A stretch of DNA of 64,000 nucleotides from Antedon mediterranea (GCF_964355755.1 NC_092678.1:23850365-23914364); one strand, 5' to 3'. Shown: positions 11,888 through 24,159, counted from the stretch's first letter. Numbers and translations: made by a program. The notes: a model not told the origin generated them from the sequence alone.

Positions 11888-12030
11888 CGAATCTGTGCTT
11901 TGAATCTAGACTACGGTGTTATGTGTCGTAAGCTATAGGCAATTACAAAAACATAATACGAATATTTCACAACATTAAATCAAAATACAATGACATTTTG
12001 TTTACTTAATTTCAAACACAATTTAATGCA
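11888..12030. repeat. Unit-boundary block shared with 18492-18640
   Basis: Bases from gaatctagactacggtg to cacaatttaatgcataa are about 90 percent alike at the two positions. This block marks the left end of the B unit after the inserted LINE. At 18492 it follows the B promoter. Confidence 0.65.
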
Positions 12031-12235
12031 TAAAAATAAAAACTCAAGGCCAGTAGTTAATTTATAGTCACGTGTTTAATTGTTACGCTTTTGTTTTCTT
12101 CAGTGCTGAATAACCGGCACATTTCTAAGTAAATAATATTAGTTTATTGTTATTATATAATTTGAAATTAAGATGACATTTAAAGGGAACATACAAATAA
12201 TACAATTTTGAAAATGGGTTAGGGTTAGGTTCCCA

Positions 12236-13892
12236 CAGAACCGTCTGAACCTCTATCATTTTATATCAAAATATTCCGGCAGGGGGGATCCAGGGTAAAG
12301 ATTGCTTCTTGTGCTACCTCTCAGTACTGGACTAACATCTGATTCGCCTACTCAGATTATGAAGTTGAAAGTTGGAAATGAATTGTTGACTTTAACGGGT
12401 GACAGAGAAATTTCAGACTGTTTTCTCATCAGTGTTCATATATATATGACATATATGTTTTCTTTTGTCGTCAGTTTGTCGGAATATTTGTTTCCTTTAT
12501 TGGTTGATTTTATCGTTCAACCTGGTAATTTACAGTAGATTTAGAATTATTAAGTTTTCATATTTAATTTAAGATATTTCATATTCCATTAATAAATGAA
12601 AGTTATGTTTGGCATCATCTCACTCACAATTTCAACAAAATTGTTTTGTAGTTCCTTTTCATATTGTATGGTATTAATGTTAGGATACATCTCACCAATC
12701 ATATGTGTTAATTTCAGCTCATCTTGTCCTGCTCCAAACAACCTGGTACAAAGTTGAAGCTATGGTAGGCTAGACCTAGCATGCTGAGCTTGTAGACAGG
12801 GAATGTTGTACATCCTAAAAATCTGGTTTATTTTCAGTAATATACCATAATGAATACTGTATACACAGTGTCTTGTCATCTGCCAATTGGCAGGTCCATG
12901 ACAGTCTTCTTTCTCCATGCTTCTCTATTTAGTAATTCTTCTTTTAGTTCTGAATATGTATTGTTATTAGTCTCTACAGCTCACTATGTCGGTCGGTTGG
13001 TCGGTAGGTCGGTCGGTCGGTCGGTAAACACTAACCTGAGCACGCGACTGCAGCCATGTATATGGCCTTGTTTTTTAATAAATTAAAATACACATTAATA
13101 AATACAAATACAGTAGGTTTATTGAAATGTATCAACTTTTAATTCAAGTAAAATGAGAAAAACATTGTTTAAATTTAAGCCTACTTTAATCACCAAAGTA
13201 TATACTTATATATTTACTAGATTTAGACTAAAACACAGTTGAACTAATTAATTAATATGTAAATTATATTTCTACTTTAGATGGAAACAAAAATTGTCTA
13301 AACTTAAGGCTACTAATCAGAAAAATAAACCAAAAAACTATTTCATTAATTTGTAATTAATTCTACTCTAGTAAATAATTGAAACTAAATATAATGCAAC
13401 GATTGAAAAGTTACCTACAGTAATTAATGTAATATTGATACGACTTAATATAAACGAATTTAATTATGGCTGAATAATACAAAATATATTATATGCAAAT
13501 ATGATACAGTATTATACTGCTGTTATTCGTCATCACATAATAAACCTGTTAGTTAACGTTAGATAATAGTTCCATTGCATTCAAGTGAAAATAAAATGTA
13601 TTATATTAAAACAAAATGTAAGTGCTCCCTCACTGCTACCAAATTCCCGGACGCCAGCACACTTAGGTTCTATATAATCAGCGTACGTGGCGTGATGTCA
13701 TATTGAGAAATTTGCATATGAGTAATGTTTTATTAATTTGATCACAAAAATATACAAATAAAATTAAATGATTATTTATTCTATGTAATAGTAAGCCTAA
13801 TTTATGCATAAGATCACTTCAACAATTTTCAGTAAAAACAACACTAATTCTAATCATTTCTATATTCCTGTTGAAGGTTAATAATACGATAT
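12236..13892. other. 3' flank of TRIM copy B
   Basis: No gene seen. The flank starts at gaaccgtctgaacc, the same word that opens the D flank (22741) and the E flank (37965). At 12985-13070 it contains a gtcggtcggtcggt run followed by gagcacgcgactgcag. That sequence recurs at 59465-59520 and is a dispersed repeat. Confidence 0.6.
12985..13070. repeat. ggtcggt run plus gagcacgcgactgcag dispersed repeat
   Basis: A (gtcg)n-like run followed by aaacactaacctgagcacg and gactgcagccatgtatatg. A second copy lies at 59455-59525 with the same order and few changes, outside any shared array block. Confidence 0.6.
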
Positions 13893-16028
13893 TTAATAAT
13901 TAAATATTTGTACTGTTTTATCACCACCATTTACCACTGCTACTCTACGTGGATAGTGTGATAAGATGCATAATCCAAAAGGATAGCTGATTCCATCTTC
14001 TTTTTTATCAATTCTTTTAATGAACTTTCCACTATTACTAAATAGCTGTAGTTTGTGGCAACTTGATATTATTATATTGTCATCATCATCAACTACTACT
14101 CCACTGGGGTACTTCACCTTACCATCTTCGTCACATTCATTAACACGTTCTTCTATCAAGTACTCATTAACAAATAATTGTAAGAAATTCTGGTTATGGT
14201 ATAGTACAAAAATGTTTCCTTTTCTTGTAAATGAGACATCAATGATATTGATAAATTTCAAACCCGTAATATCACATATTGCTATTTTCTTAATCAGCTT
14301 GCCACTCTCAATGTTAAACATGGCTACATTGTCATCATGAGCTACATACATGACACGTGATGCTTCATCCACATGGATACCGTATGGATTTGTCAACTTT
14401 CCCTTACCAAATGATTTAACCACCTCACCATTCATAGTGCATAATGTGATGCATTTATTACCACGATCACTGAATGCTATATTACCATTATTCATTGTGT
14501 ACATTCTGTTTACTTGCACACCTTCTGATAGTGTAACCTTACCGATGTTTTCACCTGATTGCTTGTATTTGCGAATGGCATTGTCTCTACATGAAACAAG
14601 CAAGCAGTCGTCTCCATAATTAACTACACCACGAACCACTTTAACGGTATCTATTTTTATAGTTTTTAATAGTCCTTCTTTCTCTACTTTGATACTCATT
14701 GGTGACTTCTTAATGTGTTCACCATCAACTCTAACATCAACCCTCCAAATCCATGCACTTGTACATCTACCTATCACAGTATAGTCACCATTGATGTCTT
14801 CTTCTACTTCAGGGATGATAGTTTCTCCTGTTGGTTGTGTCAATGTAGCTTTTATGTAACTTGCATTTATTTCACATTCATCAGTTTTAATTATTTTAAC
14901 ATCAATCGTTTGTCCTGTCGTCATGCTCTCAGCTCCTTTTAATTCTAAACAGCCTGCCATTGAGTCTGTAATCATTCCAATGTTCTCGTGCAATAAAACA
15001 ATTTGTTTATTGTTTTTAACAAACTTAATCTCTGCATTTACATCAGATGTTGTGTTAGGCGCTGCCTTGATCCTATCATCCAACGCTCTAATGACGTCAT
15101 TACCGGATAACATGGCCGTTGCTTCGTTGCCCTTCTCTAGGTGATGAAGCAAATTGATGTTTGTATTTATAAACGATATCTTCGTTATCTCATCCTCTAT
15201 TTCAGCATCAGTTGCCTTCCTCTTTATTTTGTACATTGCCTCCATTTCACCTTTTAATTTGTCCTCATTGTATTTTATTCTTGTTACCAATTCCTTCACA
15301 TGATTTTCAATTCCTCTCAAACTCTTTTCCCTCTTTTTATCTAGTTTCTTAACACGATCAGTTCTTACTTTAAGATCATCATTTAATTTATCTGTACATT
15401 GTTTTGCCACTTTCTGTAATTCTTCTGATGTTTGTTTAAAGGTTTTAAACGCATCTGTTATGCTGATTATGGTGTGTTTGTCCTTTCCTTCCCATTCCTT
15501 GTGATCCATGAGTTGGCAGTGTATACAAATGGCAACATCGCATATTTTGCAAAACACAGTTAAAGGCTCATTGTGGATAGAACACAGAGGCGGATGCATC
15601 GCATTGATTTCACTGACACTCATAGATTTAACATCTTCCACTGAATGCAACTTGTGATTTTTAAAAAGTCTGTAGTTCTTATGATGATCACTACAATCGT
15701 GGCACAAATATTGTCTGCAATCCGGACAGTAGGTTTTAACTTTATTTTCTTTCCCACAAATACATTTGGTCTGATCTGTATTTGTGAATTGTTCAATTGT
15801 TTCTAATAGATTATTCAGAAAAGTGTTGGGCGGTAATTTCTTTAAACCGCCCTCTGGAATCTGATAAGATTTTGAGCAAGTTGGACAGGTTACCTTCTTA
15901 TTTCTTTTCAACCAGTTGTCAAGACAACCCAAACAGAAGCTGTGAAGACATGGTAAGGTTCTGGGTTCGTTGAGTCTATTTAAGCATATTTGACACTCTA
16001 GAAATGTAGCCAAATCACTGGTAGCCAT
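13893..16028 (-). CDS. TRIM copy B, TRIM2/3/71-like, intact, short N-terminus
   Basis: 711 residues with the same domain order as copy A. The N-terminus reads MATSDLATFLECQICL, so the usual linker (KFLEDIDEKVLE) between start and RING is mostly deleted, leaving the RING only 11 residues from Met1. All eight RING ligands are present, and both B-boxes are complete (CHDCSDHHKNYRLFKNHK and HNEPLTVFCKICDVAIC). The filamin repeat and propeller are open to the shared end KTVQIFNY. In the filamin repeat CTSAWIWRVDV replaces the CTSAGICKVDV of the other copies, changing a conserved Gly-Ile-Cys. The start at 16028 keeps the acceptor-like ttcacag before it. The long coiled coil uses KKREKSLRGIENHVKEL. 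It is probably a functional RING ligase, though the filamin change may alter packing. Confidence 0.9.
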   Translation of the reverse strand: MATSDLATFLECQICLNRLNEPRTLPCLHSFCLGCLDNWLKRNKKVTCPTCSKSYQIPEGGLKKLPPNTFLNNLLETIEQFTNTDQTKCICGKENKVKTYCPDCRQYLCHDCSDHHKNYRLFKNHKLHSVEDVKSMSVSEINAMHPPLCSIHNEPLTVFCKICDVAICIHCQLMDHKEWEGKDKHTIISITDAFKTFKQTSEELQKVAKQCTDKLNDDLKVRTDRVKKLDKKREKSLRGIENHVKELVTRIKYNEDKLKGEMEAMYKIKRKATDAEIEDEITKISFINTNINLLHHLEKGNEATAMLSGNDVIRALDDRIKAAPNTTSDVNAEIKFVKNNKQIVLLHENIGMITDSMAGCLELKGAESMTTGQTIDVKIIKTDECEINASYIKATLTQPTGETIIPEVEEDINGDYTVIGRCTSAWIWRVDVRVDGEHIKKSPMSIKVEKEGLLKTIKIDTVKVVRGVVNYGDDCLLVSCRDNAIRKYKQSGENIGKVTLSEGVQVNRMYTMNNGNIAFSDRGNKCITLCTMNGEVVKSFGKGKLTNPYGIHVDEASRVMYVAHDDNVAMFNIESGKLIKKIAICDITGLKFINIIDVSFTRKGNIFVLYHNQNFLQLFVNEYLIEERVNECDEDGKVKYPSGVVVDDDDNIIISSCHKLQLFSNSGKFIKRIDKKEDGISYPFGLCILSHYPRRVAVVNGGDKTVQIFNY

Positions 16029-18370
16029 TTTGAGTTAATCTGTGAACTGATAATTACTTTAATGGTTATTTTCCTTTATTTGTATTTGTTTTAATGCATT
16101 CACATAATTTATAATCTTTTATTTTTGATGGCTCAAATTGAGTACTTCATAGTTATTTTAAGAATGAAGTATTAAGTGTAACAGACAAATCGCATACAAT
16201 CGACATATGTTAATTTATACTTATAAATAATTTAAAACACAGACACTAGACAGAAATTATCATAATAAAATTCCTATATGAATTTTTTTAAAATCTTTTA
16301 TGGATCTCTCCCATCTTTATTCATTCATTAATGTATGCATGTTTTGATATACAAAAGTTCATTATTATATAATACAATAAAATAATATATAAAATAATAT
16401 TATAGAACAAGTTGTTAATATAAGACAGCACACAAACAATCTTGTTAAATATTATATAATATAAAATTTATAATATTACACCTTATGGATAGTGTTTTTT
16501 TAAAAAAAATAAAAAAACATTTTTTTTATTTATACAGTTTTTCAGGTAAGTAATACGTTTCATTATTTTTATACATAATTGTTGTTTATAGCATTGATAA
16601 TATGTATTTTCTTATATTTTTTTCCTTTATAAAGAGATGATGAAGTGAGGCATATTTCCATTTATTTAGTTGTTTTAATACATTAGCTTTGTATATGCTT
16701 AGCAAACCAATTGAAAACACATGATCTACATACGTATTTCCAGTGCCAAGTACTCTATTTTTTTAATTGGCCTCGATATTGAATTTAGTTAGAATGATCA
16801 TTTATGTAAAGCCACAAATTATTTGCTTCCGCACATTCAAAAAATAAATGTGCATCATCTTCAACACAGTCGCATTGTGGACATTTGTTTATGTTTACAA
16901 TTTTCATATACATAACCTCTTTCTACCTCTTTCTAGTTGGAATAATCCTAAGTAGTAACTTAAAGTTAATTTGTTTGAGCTTGTTTTCCTTAATTAATTT
17001 TATTTTACGCTTCCATGTTAATTTCCAATCAATTGTAGTATTAAAGTACAACTGCCATTTTATTTGACATTTTGGTTCTATACCTTTTTTTCTAATAAAA
17101 CAGTTATATATTTGCTTACTTGTTATTTTACATAATTTAGTAGCAGACTGAACCTTGTCCTGTATTGTATTTTCATTTTTGACTTAATATAACGTCTTTC
17201 CATTCTTGTGGAATGGCTTGTAGTAAGTTGTGAAATTCTGCTATCCAATTTGATTTTGAAATTAGAATTTCAAGTAACATAATTCGAATTAATGAATCTA
17301 TCACCTAAAACAATATATTTTATTTTTCTAATATCCAGTTTCCAGTGATAGTCTGTTATAACTTATAAATTTATTTCCCCAAATGTTTTGTTCTAATATT
17401 TCATCATAGCCTGACAATTTCATTATATTTAGTTAATGCAATTAATAGATAAAAACTAGGTATACCTTTACAACATTTTATATCATAGTGAATGTTTAGT
17501 CGTGGTTTTTGTGACGTTGGTGTATTTATATTACCAGAGCATGACTGGTTCTTTTGTTTACATTCTATTGATATGATCTCAAAATAACATTAGGTAGCTA
17601 GTTAATAGTTACACGTATGAAATGAAATACTTTAACAGTCACCAAAAATTATTATTATAAAAATAAGAACAGATATTTGCTGTTTTAACCCCACTCCTCT
17701 CATAGAGGGCTATAGTATGGAATTCTACCAAAATGTAGATGTTTAAGTTGATAGTAATAATTATGGTTGATTTACAAATCTTGGGAAGTCCCGGCCAATC
17801 GGAAAACTCTGAAATTAGTTTAGAAATGTGTAGTGACGTCACCAGTCACACCCAGAATATTATTTAACTGGATTAGTTCTTATTTCTATTCGCTGTGTAT
17901 TCAAACCGAAGACATTACCTTACAAAAGTATAATACATACTCGTAAGATTATTCAATATTTTGGCATAACATTAAGCATCGAAATGAAGATGATCAATTT
18001 GATATTTAATACTGAATCATACAATTGCGTTTATTGATACTAGAAAACTGTGCCCTTATCCGAACCAGAATACGATAAAATAGTCTAAGAATTTATTAAA
18101 TAACTTACCTTTTAGTTTTTTGATTAGTATTTTAATGTTGTTGTAGACAGGCGCAAATGCTCTCAGGTTAAGTTGAAACAAGATGGTTCGGATATAAAAT
18201 AACTTGTGTTTAGTTCTGATTCCTGTGGCGGTGGTGTATTTTTATTAGACTAGCATGATTGCTTCTTTTATGTACAGACTATTGATAAGAGCACAACATA
18301 TGCCTTACACGGAAACGTTACAAATTATTGGCATCCATTTGTGCTAAAATGATTTTCATTTTACGAATAT
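16029..18370 (-). promoter_or_regulatory. 5' region of TRIM B, split by a LINE remnant
   Basis: The proximal module next to the ATG (16029-16200) is separated from the rest (17480-18370) by about 1.3 kb of foreign DNA. The right part keeps catgactggttcttttg (near 17540), tgacgtca (about 17832) and the distal first-exon donor at 18108-18109 (aaaag/gtaagt). The conserved gtcatgtgac seen in other copies is missing here. The insertion may weaken or rewire expression of B. Confidence 0.55.
16785..17260 (-). pseudogene. LINE ORF2 C-terminal remnant with zinc-binding zf-RVT domain
   Basis: On the minus strand, with one frame change and an in-frame stop, I read FHNLLQAIPQEWKDV, then KWQLYFNTTIDWKLTWKRKI, then NKLKQINFKLLLRIIPTRK. 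These are followed by the zinc module CPQCDCVEDDAHLFFECAE with C-x2-C...H-x4-C spacing. This is the tail found after the reverse transcriptase in L1/Tx1-like LINEs. Nothing upstream of it survives. It sits inside the B promoter. Confidence 0.75.
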
Positions 18371-18491
18371 TTATTTTATTTTATTTTATTTCATCAAAAC
18401 CAAACCAACAGCAACAAAAGATGCCACTTAAAGGTATGAAACAGAAAACAGATACAATAAATACTCTATATATGAAGCAAACTTAAATAAA

Positions 18492-18660
18492 TATTAAGCT
18501 GAATCTCCGCTTAGAATCTAGACTACGGTGGTATGTGTCGTAAGCTAGGCAAAAACATAATACGAATAGTTCACAACTTTAAATCAAAATACAATGACAT
18601 TTTATTTACTTAATTTCAAACACAATTTAATGCATAACAAACAAGATCAATAAAATAAAA
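18492..18660. repeat. Second copy of the unit-boundary block
   Basis: Matches 11888-12030 (gaatctagactacggtg, gtgtcgtaagcta, cacaatttaatgcataa). It is preceded by (tttta)n and an A-rich tail. Confidence 0.6.
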
Positions 18661-19982
18661 AATTACAACACAAGACCACTACTGAAATTGTGACTTCTAT
18701 TAATTGGAATTAGTTGTTAAATATTTATATTTAATGAATTTTATTCATGTAATTATGAATATTGTAATTAAAATACAATTTTCACAGCGATCAAGTAGAA
18801 ATAAAGTGTAATGATTTATATAATTAATAATATTTTAGAATTGCTGTTTGAGGAATTATAATATATAACCTTATATACGGCGATTGTTCGTCATCACATA
18901 GTAAGCTTGCTCTTACGTAGAAAACATTCAAGTAATATGTACAATAGTCGATCTATATTGGAGGAATACAATATACTTATTACAATAAGAATCCGTTTTA
19001 TCAAATATTTAATTTAATTTTAATTATATTGCTATTTTATTGGTTATTAGTTTCAGGGAGTTGTTATTTTACAATTCCATGTTTAGTTTTATTACTATAA
19101 CATATTTAATATCCTAGGCCTGATATTATCATTATTATTACTACAATTGTTTATAAAATGTACGAGTAGGCCTATTTAAGGGAAACGATAGCAAATATTT
19201 CTATTTCACTTTCACTAAAAGTTAAAACCGTTTTCGGCGATGATCGCCGAAAATGATCGTTTTTAGCCGCGGCCACGAACGATGTGTAAACAATTTGCAT
19301 CCTCAGTCGATAATTGTATTAAATACGCCATTTATCGTTAAAATAATTACAAATATTTACGTTTTTTAGTAATTTATTTTATATATCACCATCACCACTC
19401 ATACCAAATAATATGGTCGATAATTGGAAGTGGACTTTAATTTGAAGAAAATTAGTTGGGCATCATTAACTTGTTTTTGTGTCAACTATAATTTAAAGCT
19501 TTGGGCCTACTTTACCTTTTTATGACATGCACAAGCCGCACTGAAAATAGTCTTAATTATTATAGTGGTCATTAACGAAGGTCGTTAAAAAGAAGACAAG
19601 TACATACGCGATCAAAACATGAAACTTATTTTCAAATCCCAACCACCTATCATAAAACGGTTACCTGACTACTAATATTTTCCCCCGTACAATATTCAAT
19701 CGTGGACACATTTCAATACATGGGTCAGACATTATTAAACGGGCCGAACAGCATTCAATTGTTGAAAACCGCCCGCGAACCCGTCCAATTCAACTGGACA
19801 CTATTCAATGCTGGAAAGTGTCCGCTCGGACAATTTTGAATGCCGGACACTTCAATCTTACAACGGCCGTACGCGCTAGATGATAAGATATTTTAACAAC
19901 ATCAGATGTAATGAAAATAAAAAATAGATCTGATGGAAAGATATGTTAATTAACAAACACTCGAAAGAATTATGTTTACAGT
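18661..19982. other. Decayed spacer between TRIM B and C
   Basis: No coding region recognised. At 18890-18960 there is a weak copy of the 3'-flank words (gttcgtcatcacatagtaa), and at 19150-19215 a block shared with 53130-53180 (gatagcaaatatttc). A 23-bp perfect palindrome lies at 19231-19253. At 19680-19880 the composition shifts to cattcaat and ggacac words. Confidence 0.4.
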
Positions 19983-21599
19983 TCAATTATTGTCAAAGAA
20001 TGAAAATAGTCTTCTTATTTGCCTAACCTTTTTTCCGGCACCCTTGTTTGCCGACGGATCGCGATGATGTGCCGACGGACAGCCAGAGCCGGGGAGCACT
20101 GTGTCCACTGGCCTCTCCACTCGATACGCCACTGCACCTACTTTGATACTCATAGGTGATTTTTTAATGTGTTCACCATCAACTTTAACATCAACCTTGC
20201 AAATCCCTGAACCTGTACATCTACCTATCACAGTATAGTCACCAATAATGTCTTCTAATACTTGAGGGATGACAGTTTCTCCTGTTGGTTGTGTCAATGT
20301 AGCTTTTATGCCATTTGCATTTATTTCACATTCATCAGTTTTAATTATTTTAACATCAATCGTTTGTCCTGTCGTCATACTCTTGGCTCCTTTTAATTCT
20401 AAACAGGCTGCCCTTGAGTCTGTAATCATTCCAATGTTCTCGTGCAATGAACACAACTTATTCTCTGCATGAACATTATATCTTGTTTTAGTTACTGACC
20501 TGATCCTATCATCCGACGCTCTAATGACACTTGGATTGTTTTTAACAAACTTAATCTCTGCATTAACATCAGATTTTGTGTTAGGCATAGCCTTGATCCT
20601 ATCATCCAACGCTCTAATGACGTCATTACCGGATAACATTGCCGTTGCTTCGTTGCCCTTCCCTAGGTGATGAAGCAAATTGATGTTAGTGTTTATATAC
20701 GATATCGTCGTTGTCACATCCTCTATTTCTGCATCAGTTGCCTTCCTCTTTATTTTGTACATTGCCTCCACTTTACCTTTTAATTTTTCTTCATTATCAT
20801 TTATTCTTCTTACCAATTCCTTCACATGATTTTCAATTCCTCTCAAACTCTTTTCTCTGTTTTCATCTAGTTTCTTAACACGATCAGTCCTTACTTTAAG
20901 GTCTTCATTTAATTTATCTGTACATTGTTTAGCATCTTTCTGTAATTCTCCTGATGTTTGTTTAAACGTTTTAAACGCGTCTGTTATGCTGATTATGATG
21001 TGTTTGTCTTTTCCTTCCCATTCCTTGTGATCCATGAGTTGGCAGTGTATACAAATGGCAACATCGCATATTTTGCAAAACACTGTTAATGGTTCATTGT
21101 GGATAGAACACAGAGGTGGGTGCATCGCATTGATTTCACTGACACTCATAGACTGAACATCTTCCACTGAATGCATCTTGTGATTTTTAAAAAGTCTGTA
21201 GTTCTTATGATGATCACTACAATCGTGGCACAAATATTGTCTGCAATCTTGACAGTAGGTTTTAGATTTACCTTCCTTTCCACAAATACATTTCGTCTGA
21301 TCTGTATTTGTGAATTGTTCAATTGTTTCTAATAGATTATTCAGAAAAGTGTTTGGTGGTAATTTCTTTAAACCACCTAATGGAATCTGATAAGATTTGG
21401 AACAAGTTGGACAGGTTTCTTTCTTATATTTCTCCAACCAGTTGTCAAGACAACCGAAACAGAAACTGTGAAGACATGTTAAGGTTCTGGGTTCGTTGAG
21501 TCTATTTAAGCATATTTGACACTCTAGAACCTTCTCATCGATATCTTCTAAAAATTTAGCCAAATCACCACTGGTAGCCATCTTACCACCGCTAGCCAT
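19983..21599 (-). pseudogene. TRIM copy C: RING, B-boxes, coiled coil, filamin; propeller lost
   Basis: The open frame from MASGGKMATSGD encodes 538 residues, but only the part down to about 20140 is TRIM. RING, both B-boxes, coiled coil and filamin repeat are present with zinc ligands intact. After KKSPMSIKV the frame runs into about 50 unrelated residues (GAVAYRVERPVDTVLPGSGC onward) and a stop. The propeller and the 3' flank are missing. The junction at 20134 begins with cagtggcgtatcgagtgg on the minus strand, which looks like a hAT-type terminal repeat. A second oddity is an extra segment of about 28 residues after FVKNN that repeats the VIRALDDRIK block as VIRASDDRIR. It could still make a RING/B-box protein without a substrate reader, perhaps a dominant-negative form. 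The frame is also open upstream to an ATG at 21734. Confidence 0.75.
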
Positions 21600-22690
21600 C
21601 TTGAGTTGATCTGTAAACAATTGATATTTCCGTCTTATTTTAATTGTGTTTACATTGTGAAATACATTTAATAATTCGCAGAGTTTATTGTCTTTCATTT
21701 TTGCGTGCTCACTTGATATTTTGTAAAGATACATTAGACCACCTATGGCGCAAGTCTATGTAGACACAAGCCCAATTGCTGAGATCAAATAAATAGTTCC
21801 GATATGAATTAAGTGTTTATTCATGATTCCTGTGACGTTAGTGTATTTATATTATTACCAGAGCATGACTGGTTCTTTTGTGTACTATTGATATGACCAC
21901 AAAATAACATTCCGGAGAGCTAGGTACCTGGACACGTATAACATTAAGATAGGCCTACCGTACTTATAAAAATGAGAAAAGGTATTTTAACCCACTCTTC
22001 TCATAGGGCTATAGCATGTACTTCTACAAAAATGTATCACAGCCTTTTGTTTACGTTGATAGAAGTATTAATCATATTTTATTTAAAAATCCTGGGGAGT
22101 TTCGGCCAATCGCTAAACTTTGAAATTAGTTTATAAATCGATCGGTCATGTGACATTTTTTGTGACATCACCAATCATACCCAGAATATTATTAAACTGG
22201 ATTAGTTCTTATTTCTATTCGCTGTGTATTAAAACCGAAGATATTACCTTACAAAAGTATAATACATACTCGTGAGATTATTTTATATTTTGGCATAACA
22301 TTAAGCATCGAAAATGAAGATGATCAATTTTATATGTAATACTGAATCATACAATTGCGTTTATTGATACTAGAAAACTGTGCCCTTATCCGAACCAGAA
22401 CACGACAAAATGGTCCAAGAACTTATTAAATAACTTACCTTTTGATATGATTAGTGTTTTGATATTTTGTAGACAGGCGCAAATGCTCCCCAGGTTAAGT
22501 TGAAACAAGATGGTTCGGATATAAAATAACTTGTTTAGTCCTGGTTCCTGTGGCGGTGGTGTATTTTCATTAGACTAGCATGATTGCTTCTTTTATGTAC
22601 AGTCTATTGATAAGAAGACAAAATATGCCTTACACGGAAACGTTACAAATTATCGGCATACATTTGTGCTGAAATGTTTTTTTATTTTAG
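21600..22690 (-). promoter_or_regulatory. 5' region of TRIM C with both promoter modules
   Basis: The proximal module (21700-21960), gtcatgtgac with a mutated CRE (tgacatca, about 22145-22170), and the distal first exon with donor at 22438-22439 are all present. The upstream ATG at 21734 (MYLYKISSEHAKMKDNKLCE) is in frame with the RING, as in D. A transcript from the proximal module left unspliced would add 45 residues. Confidence 0.55.
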
Positions 22691-22740
22691 GACTATTAAT
22701 CTAGACTAGAATCTAGACAATTTAAATGTACCGTAATGTA

Positions 22741-24159
22741 TGAACCGTCTGAACCCTCTATTACTTTATATCAAAATATTCGTTTCAGGCGGGGCGGATC
22801 CAAGAGTAGCGATTGTTTCTTGCGCTATCTATCTGTACTGGACTAGCAAAATCTAATTAATCAGATTGTTGAAAGTTTGAAATGAATTGTCGACATTAAC
22901 GGGTGACAGAGCAGAAGTTCTAGGTTTCGATTGTTGCTTCCTTCTTTTTTTAAAAGACCGAACAAGTATTTCAGATTTTGTCAGTGTTTTCTCATTTCAA
23001 AATTTTACTTATTTCTGAACATCTAAATATTCTTCAGGTTGACAATTTTAATTATTGTTACAATCAACAACTATATTTTATTTACAATATTTTAAACCAC
23101 TGTTTATATATTGTCTTTTTTTTCCCTTTTTTGGTTGATTTTTTATCGTTAATTTAGATTAGGCCTTATTATTAACAAGTTTTCATATTTAAATTTAAGA
23201 TATTTCGTATTCCATTAATAAATAAAAGTTATGTTTGGCATCATCTCACTCATAATTGCAACAAAATTGTTTTGTAGTTACTTTCTATATTGTATGGGAT
23301 TAATGTTAGAATCTCACCAATCCGATGTGTTAATTTCAACTCATCTTGTCCTGCTCCAAACAACCTGGTACAAAGTTGAAGCTATGGTAGGCTGGACCGA
23401 GCATGCTGAGTTTGTAGACAGGGAATGTTGTACATCCTAAAATACTAATATCAAAACTAGTAGATACTACAAATCTGATTGATTTTCAGCATTTATTAGA
23501 TTTAGACTAAAACACAGGTGAATTAATTATTTTGTAAATGATATTTCTCTCCAGATGAAAACAAAAATTGTCTAATCAGCAAAATAAACCAAAATACGGT
23601 TGAACTATTTCATTAATTTGTCATTAATTCTACTCTAGTAAATAATTGAAACTAAATATAATGCAACGATTTAAGAATGAGAGTTACCTACAGTAATTAA
23701 TGTAATATTTATATGATTTAACATAGGTTTCAACGAATTCAAATATGGCTGAACAATACAAAATATATTATATACAATTATACAGTATTATACTGCTGTT
23801 ATTCATCATTACATAATAAACCTTTTAGTTCACGTTAGATAGTAGTTCCACAGCATTCAAGTGAAAATAAAATGTATTATATTAAAACATTTAAGTGCTC
23901 TCTCGTCACTACCAGTTTCCCTGACTTAAGTCATCACTTAAATCCTACAATATGTCAGCTTCCGTGTCTTGGGGACTATACAGTATGCGTAATAAGTAAT
24001 ATTGTGTTTTTAATTTAACATCAGAGAGGCGCCAGGTAAACATTAGCTTTAAGACGCCTCTGATTTCAATTACAATATTTTCTTCTTAAACAATATTTTA
24101 TTCATTTTATCACAAAGATAAACAAGTATAAGCAAATGTAATTAGACTGATTATTTATA
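22741..24159. other. 3' flank of TRIM copy D, distal part
   Basis: No gene. The flank opens with gaaccgtctgaaccctct as in B and E. It ends at gattatttata, where the Helitron-like element interrupts it. The flank resumes at 34483 (ttactatataatgataagc). The two halves join seamlessly when compared with copy G (56749-56780). Confidence 0.7.
24025..24061. repeat. GAGGCG hairpin, D-flank copy
   Basis: The stem agaggcg/cgcctct closes a 23-nt loop containing aacattagctttaag. The same hairpin sits at 49868-49907, 56556-56595 and 56637-56676, always in a TRIM 3' flank. Confidence 0.65.

Noticed and set aside
14020-15144. Plus-strand frames across TRIM genes (here and in D, E, F, G)
   Set aside because: Antisense shadows; they recur at the same places in every paralog and follow the minus-strand codons.
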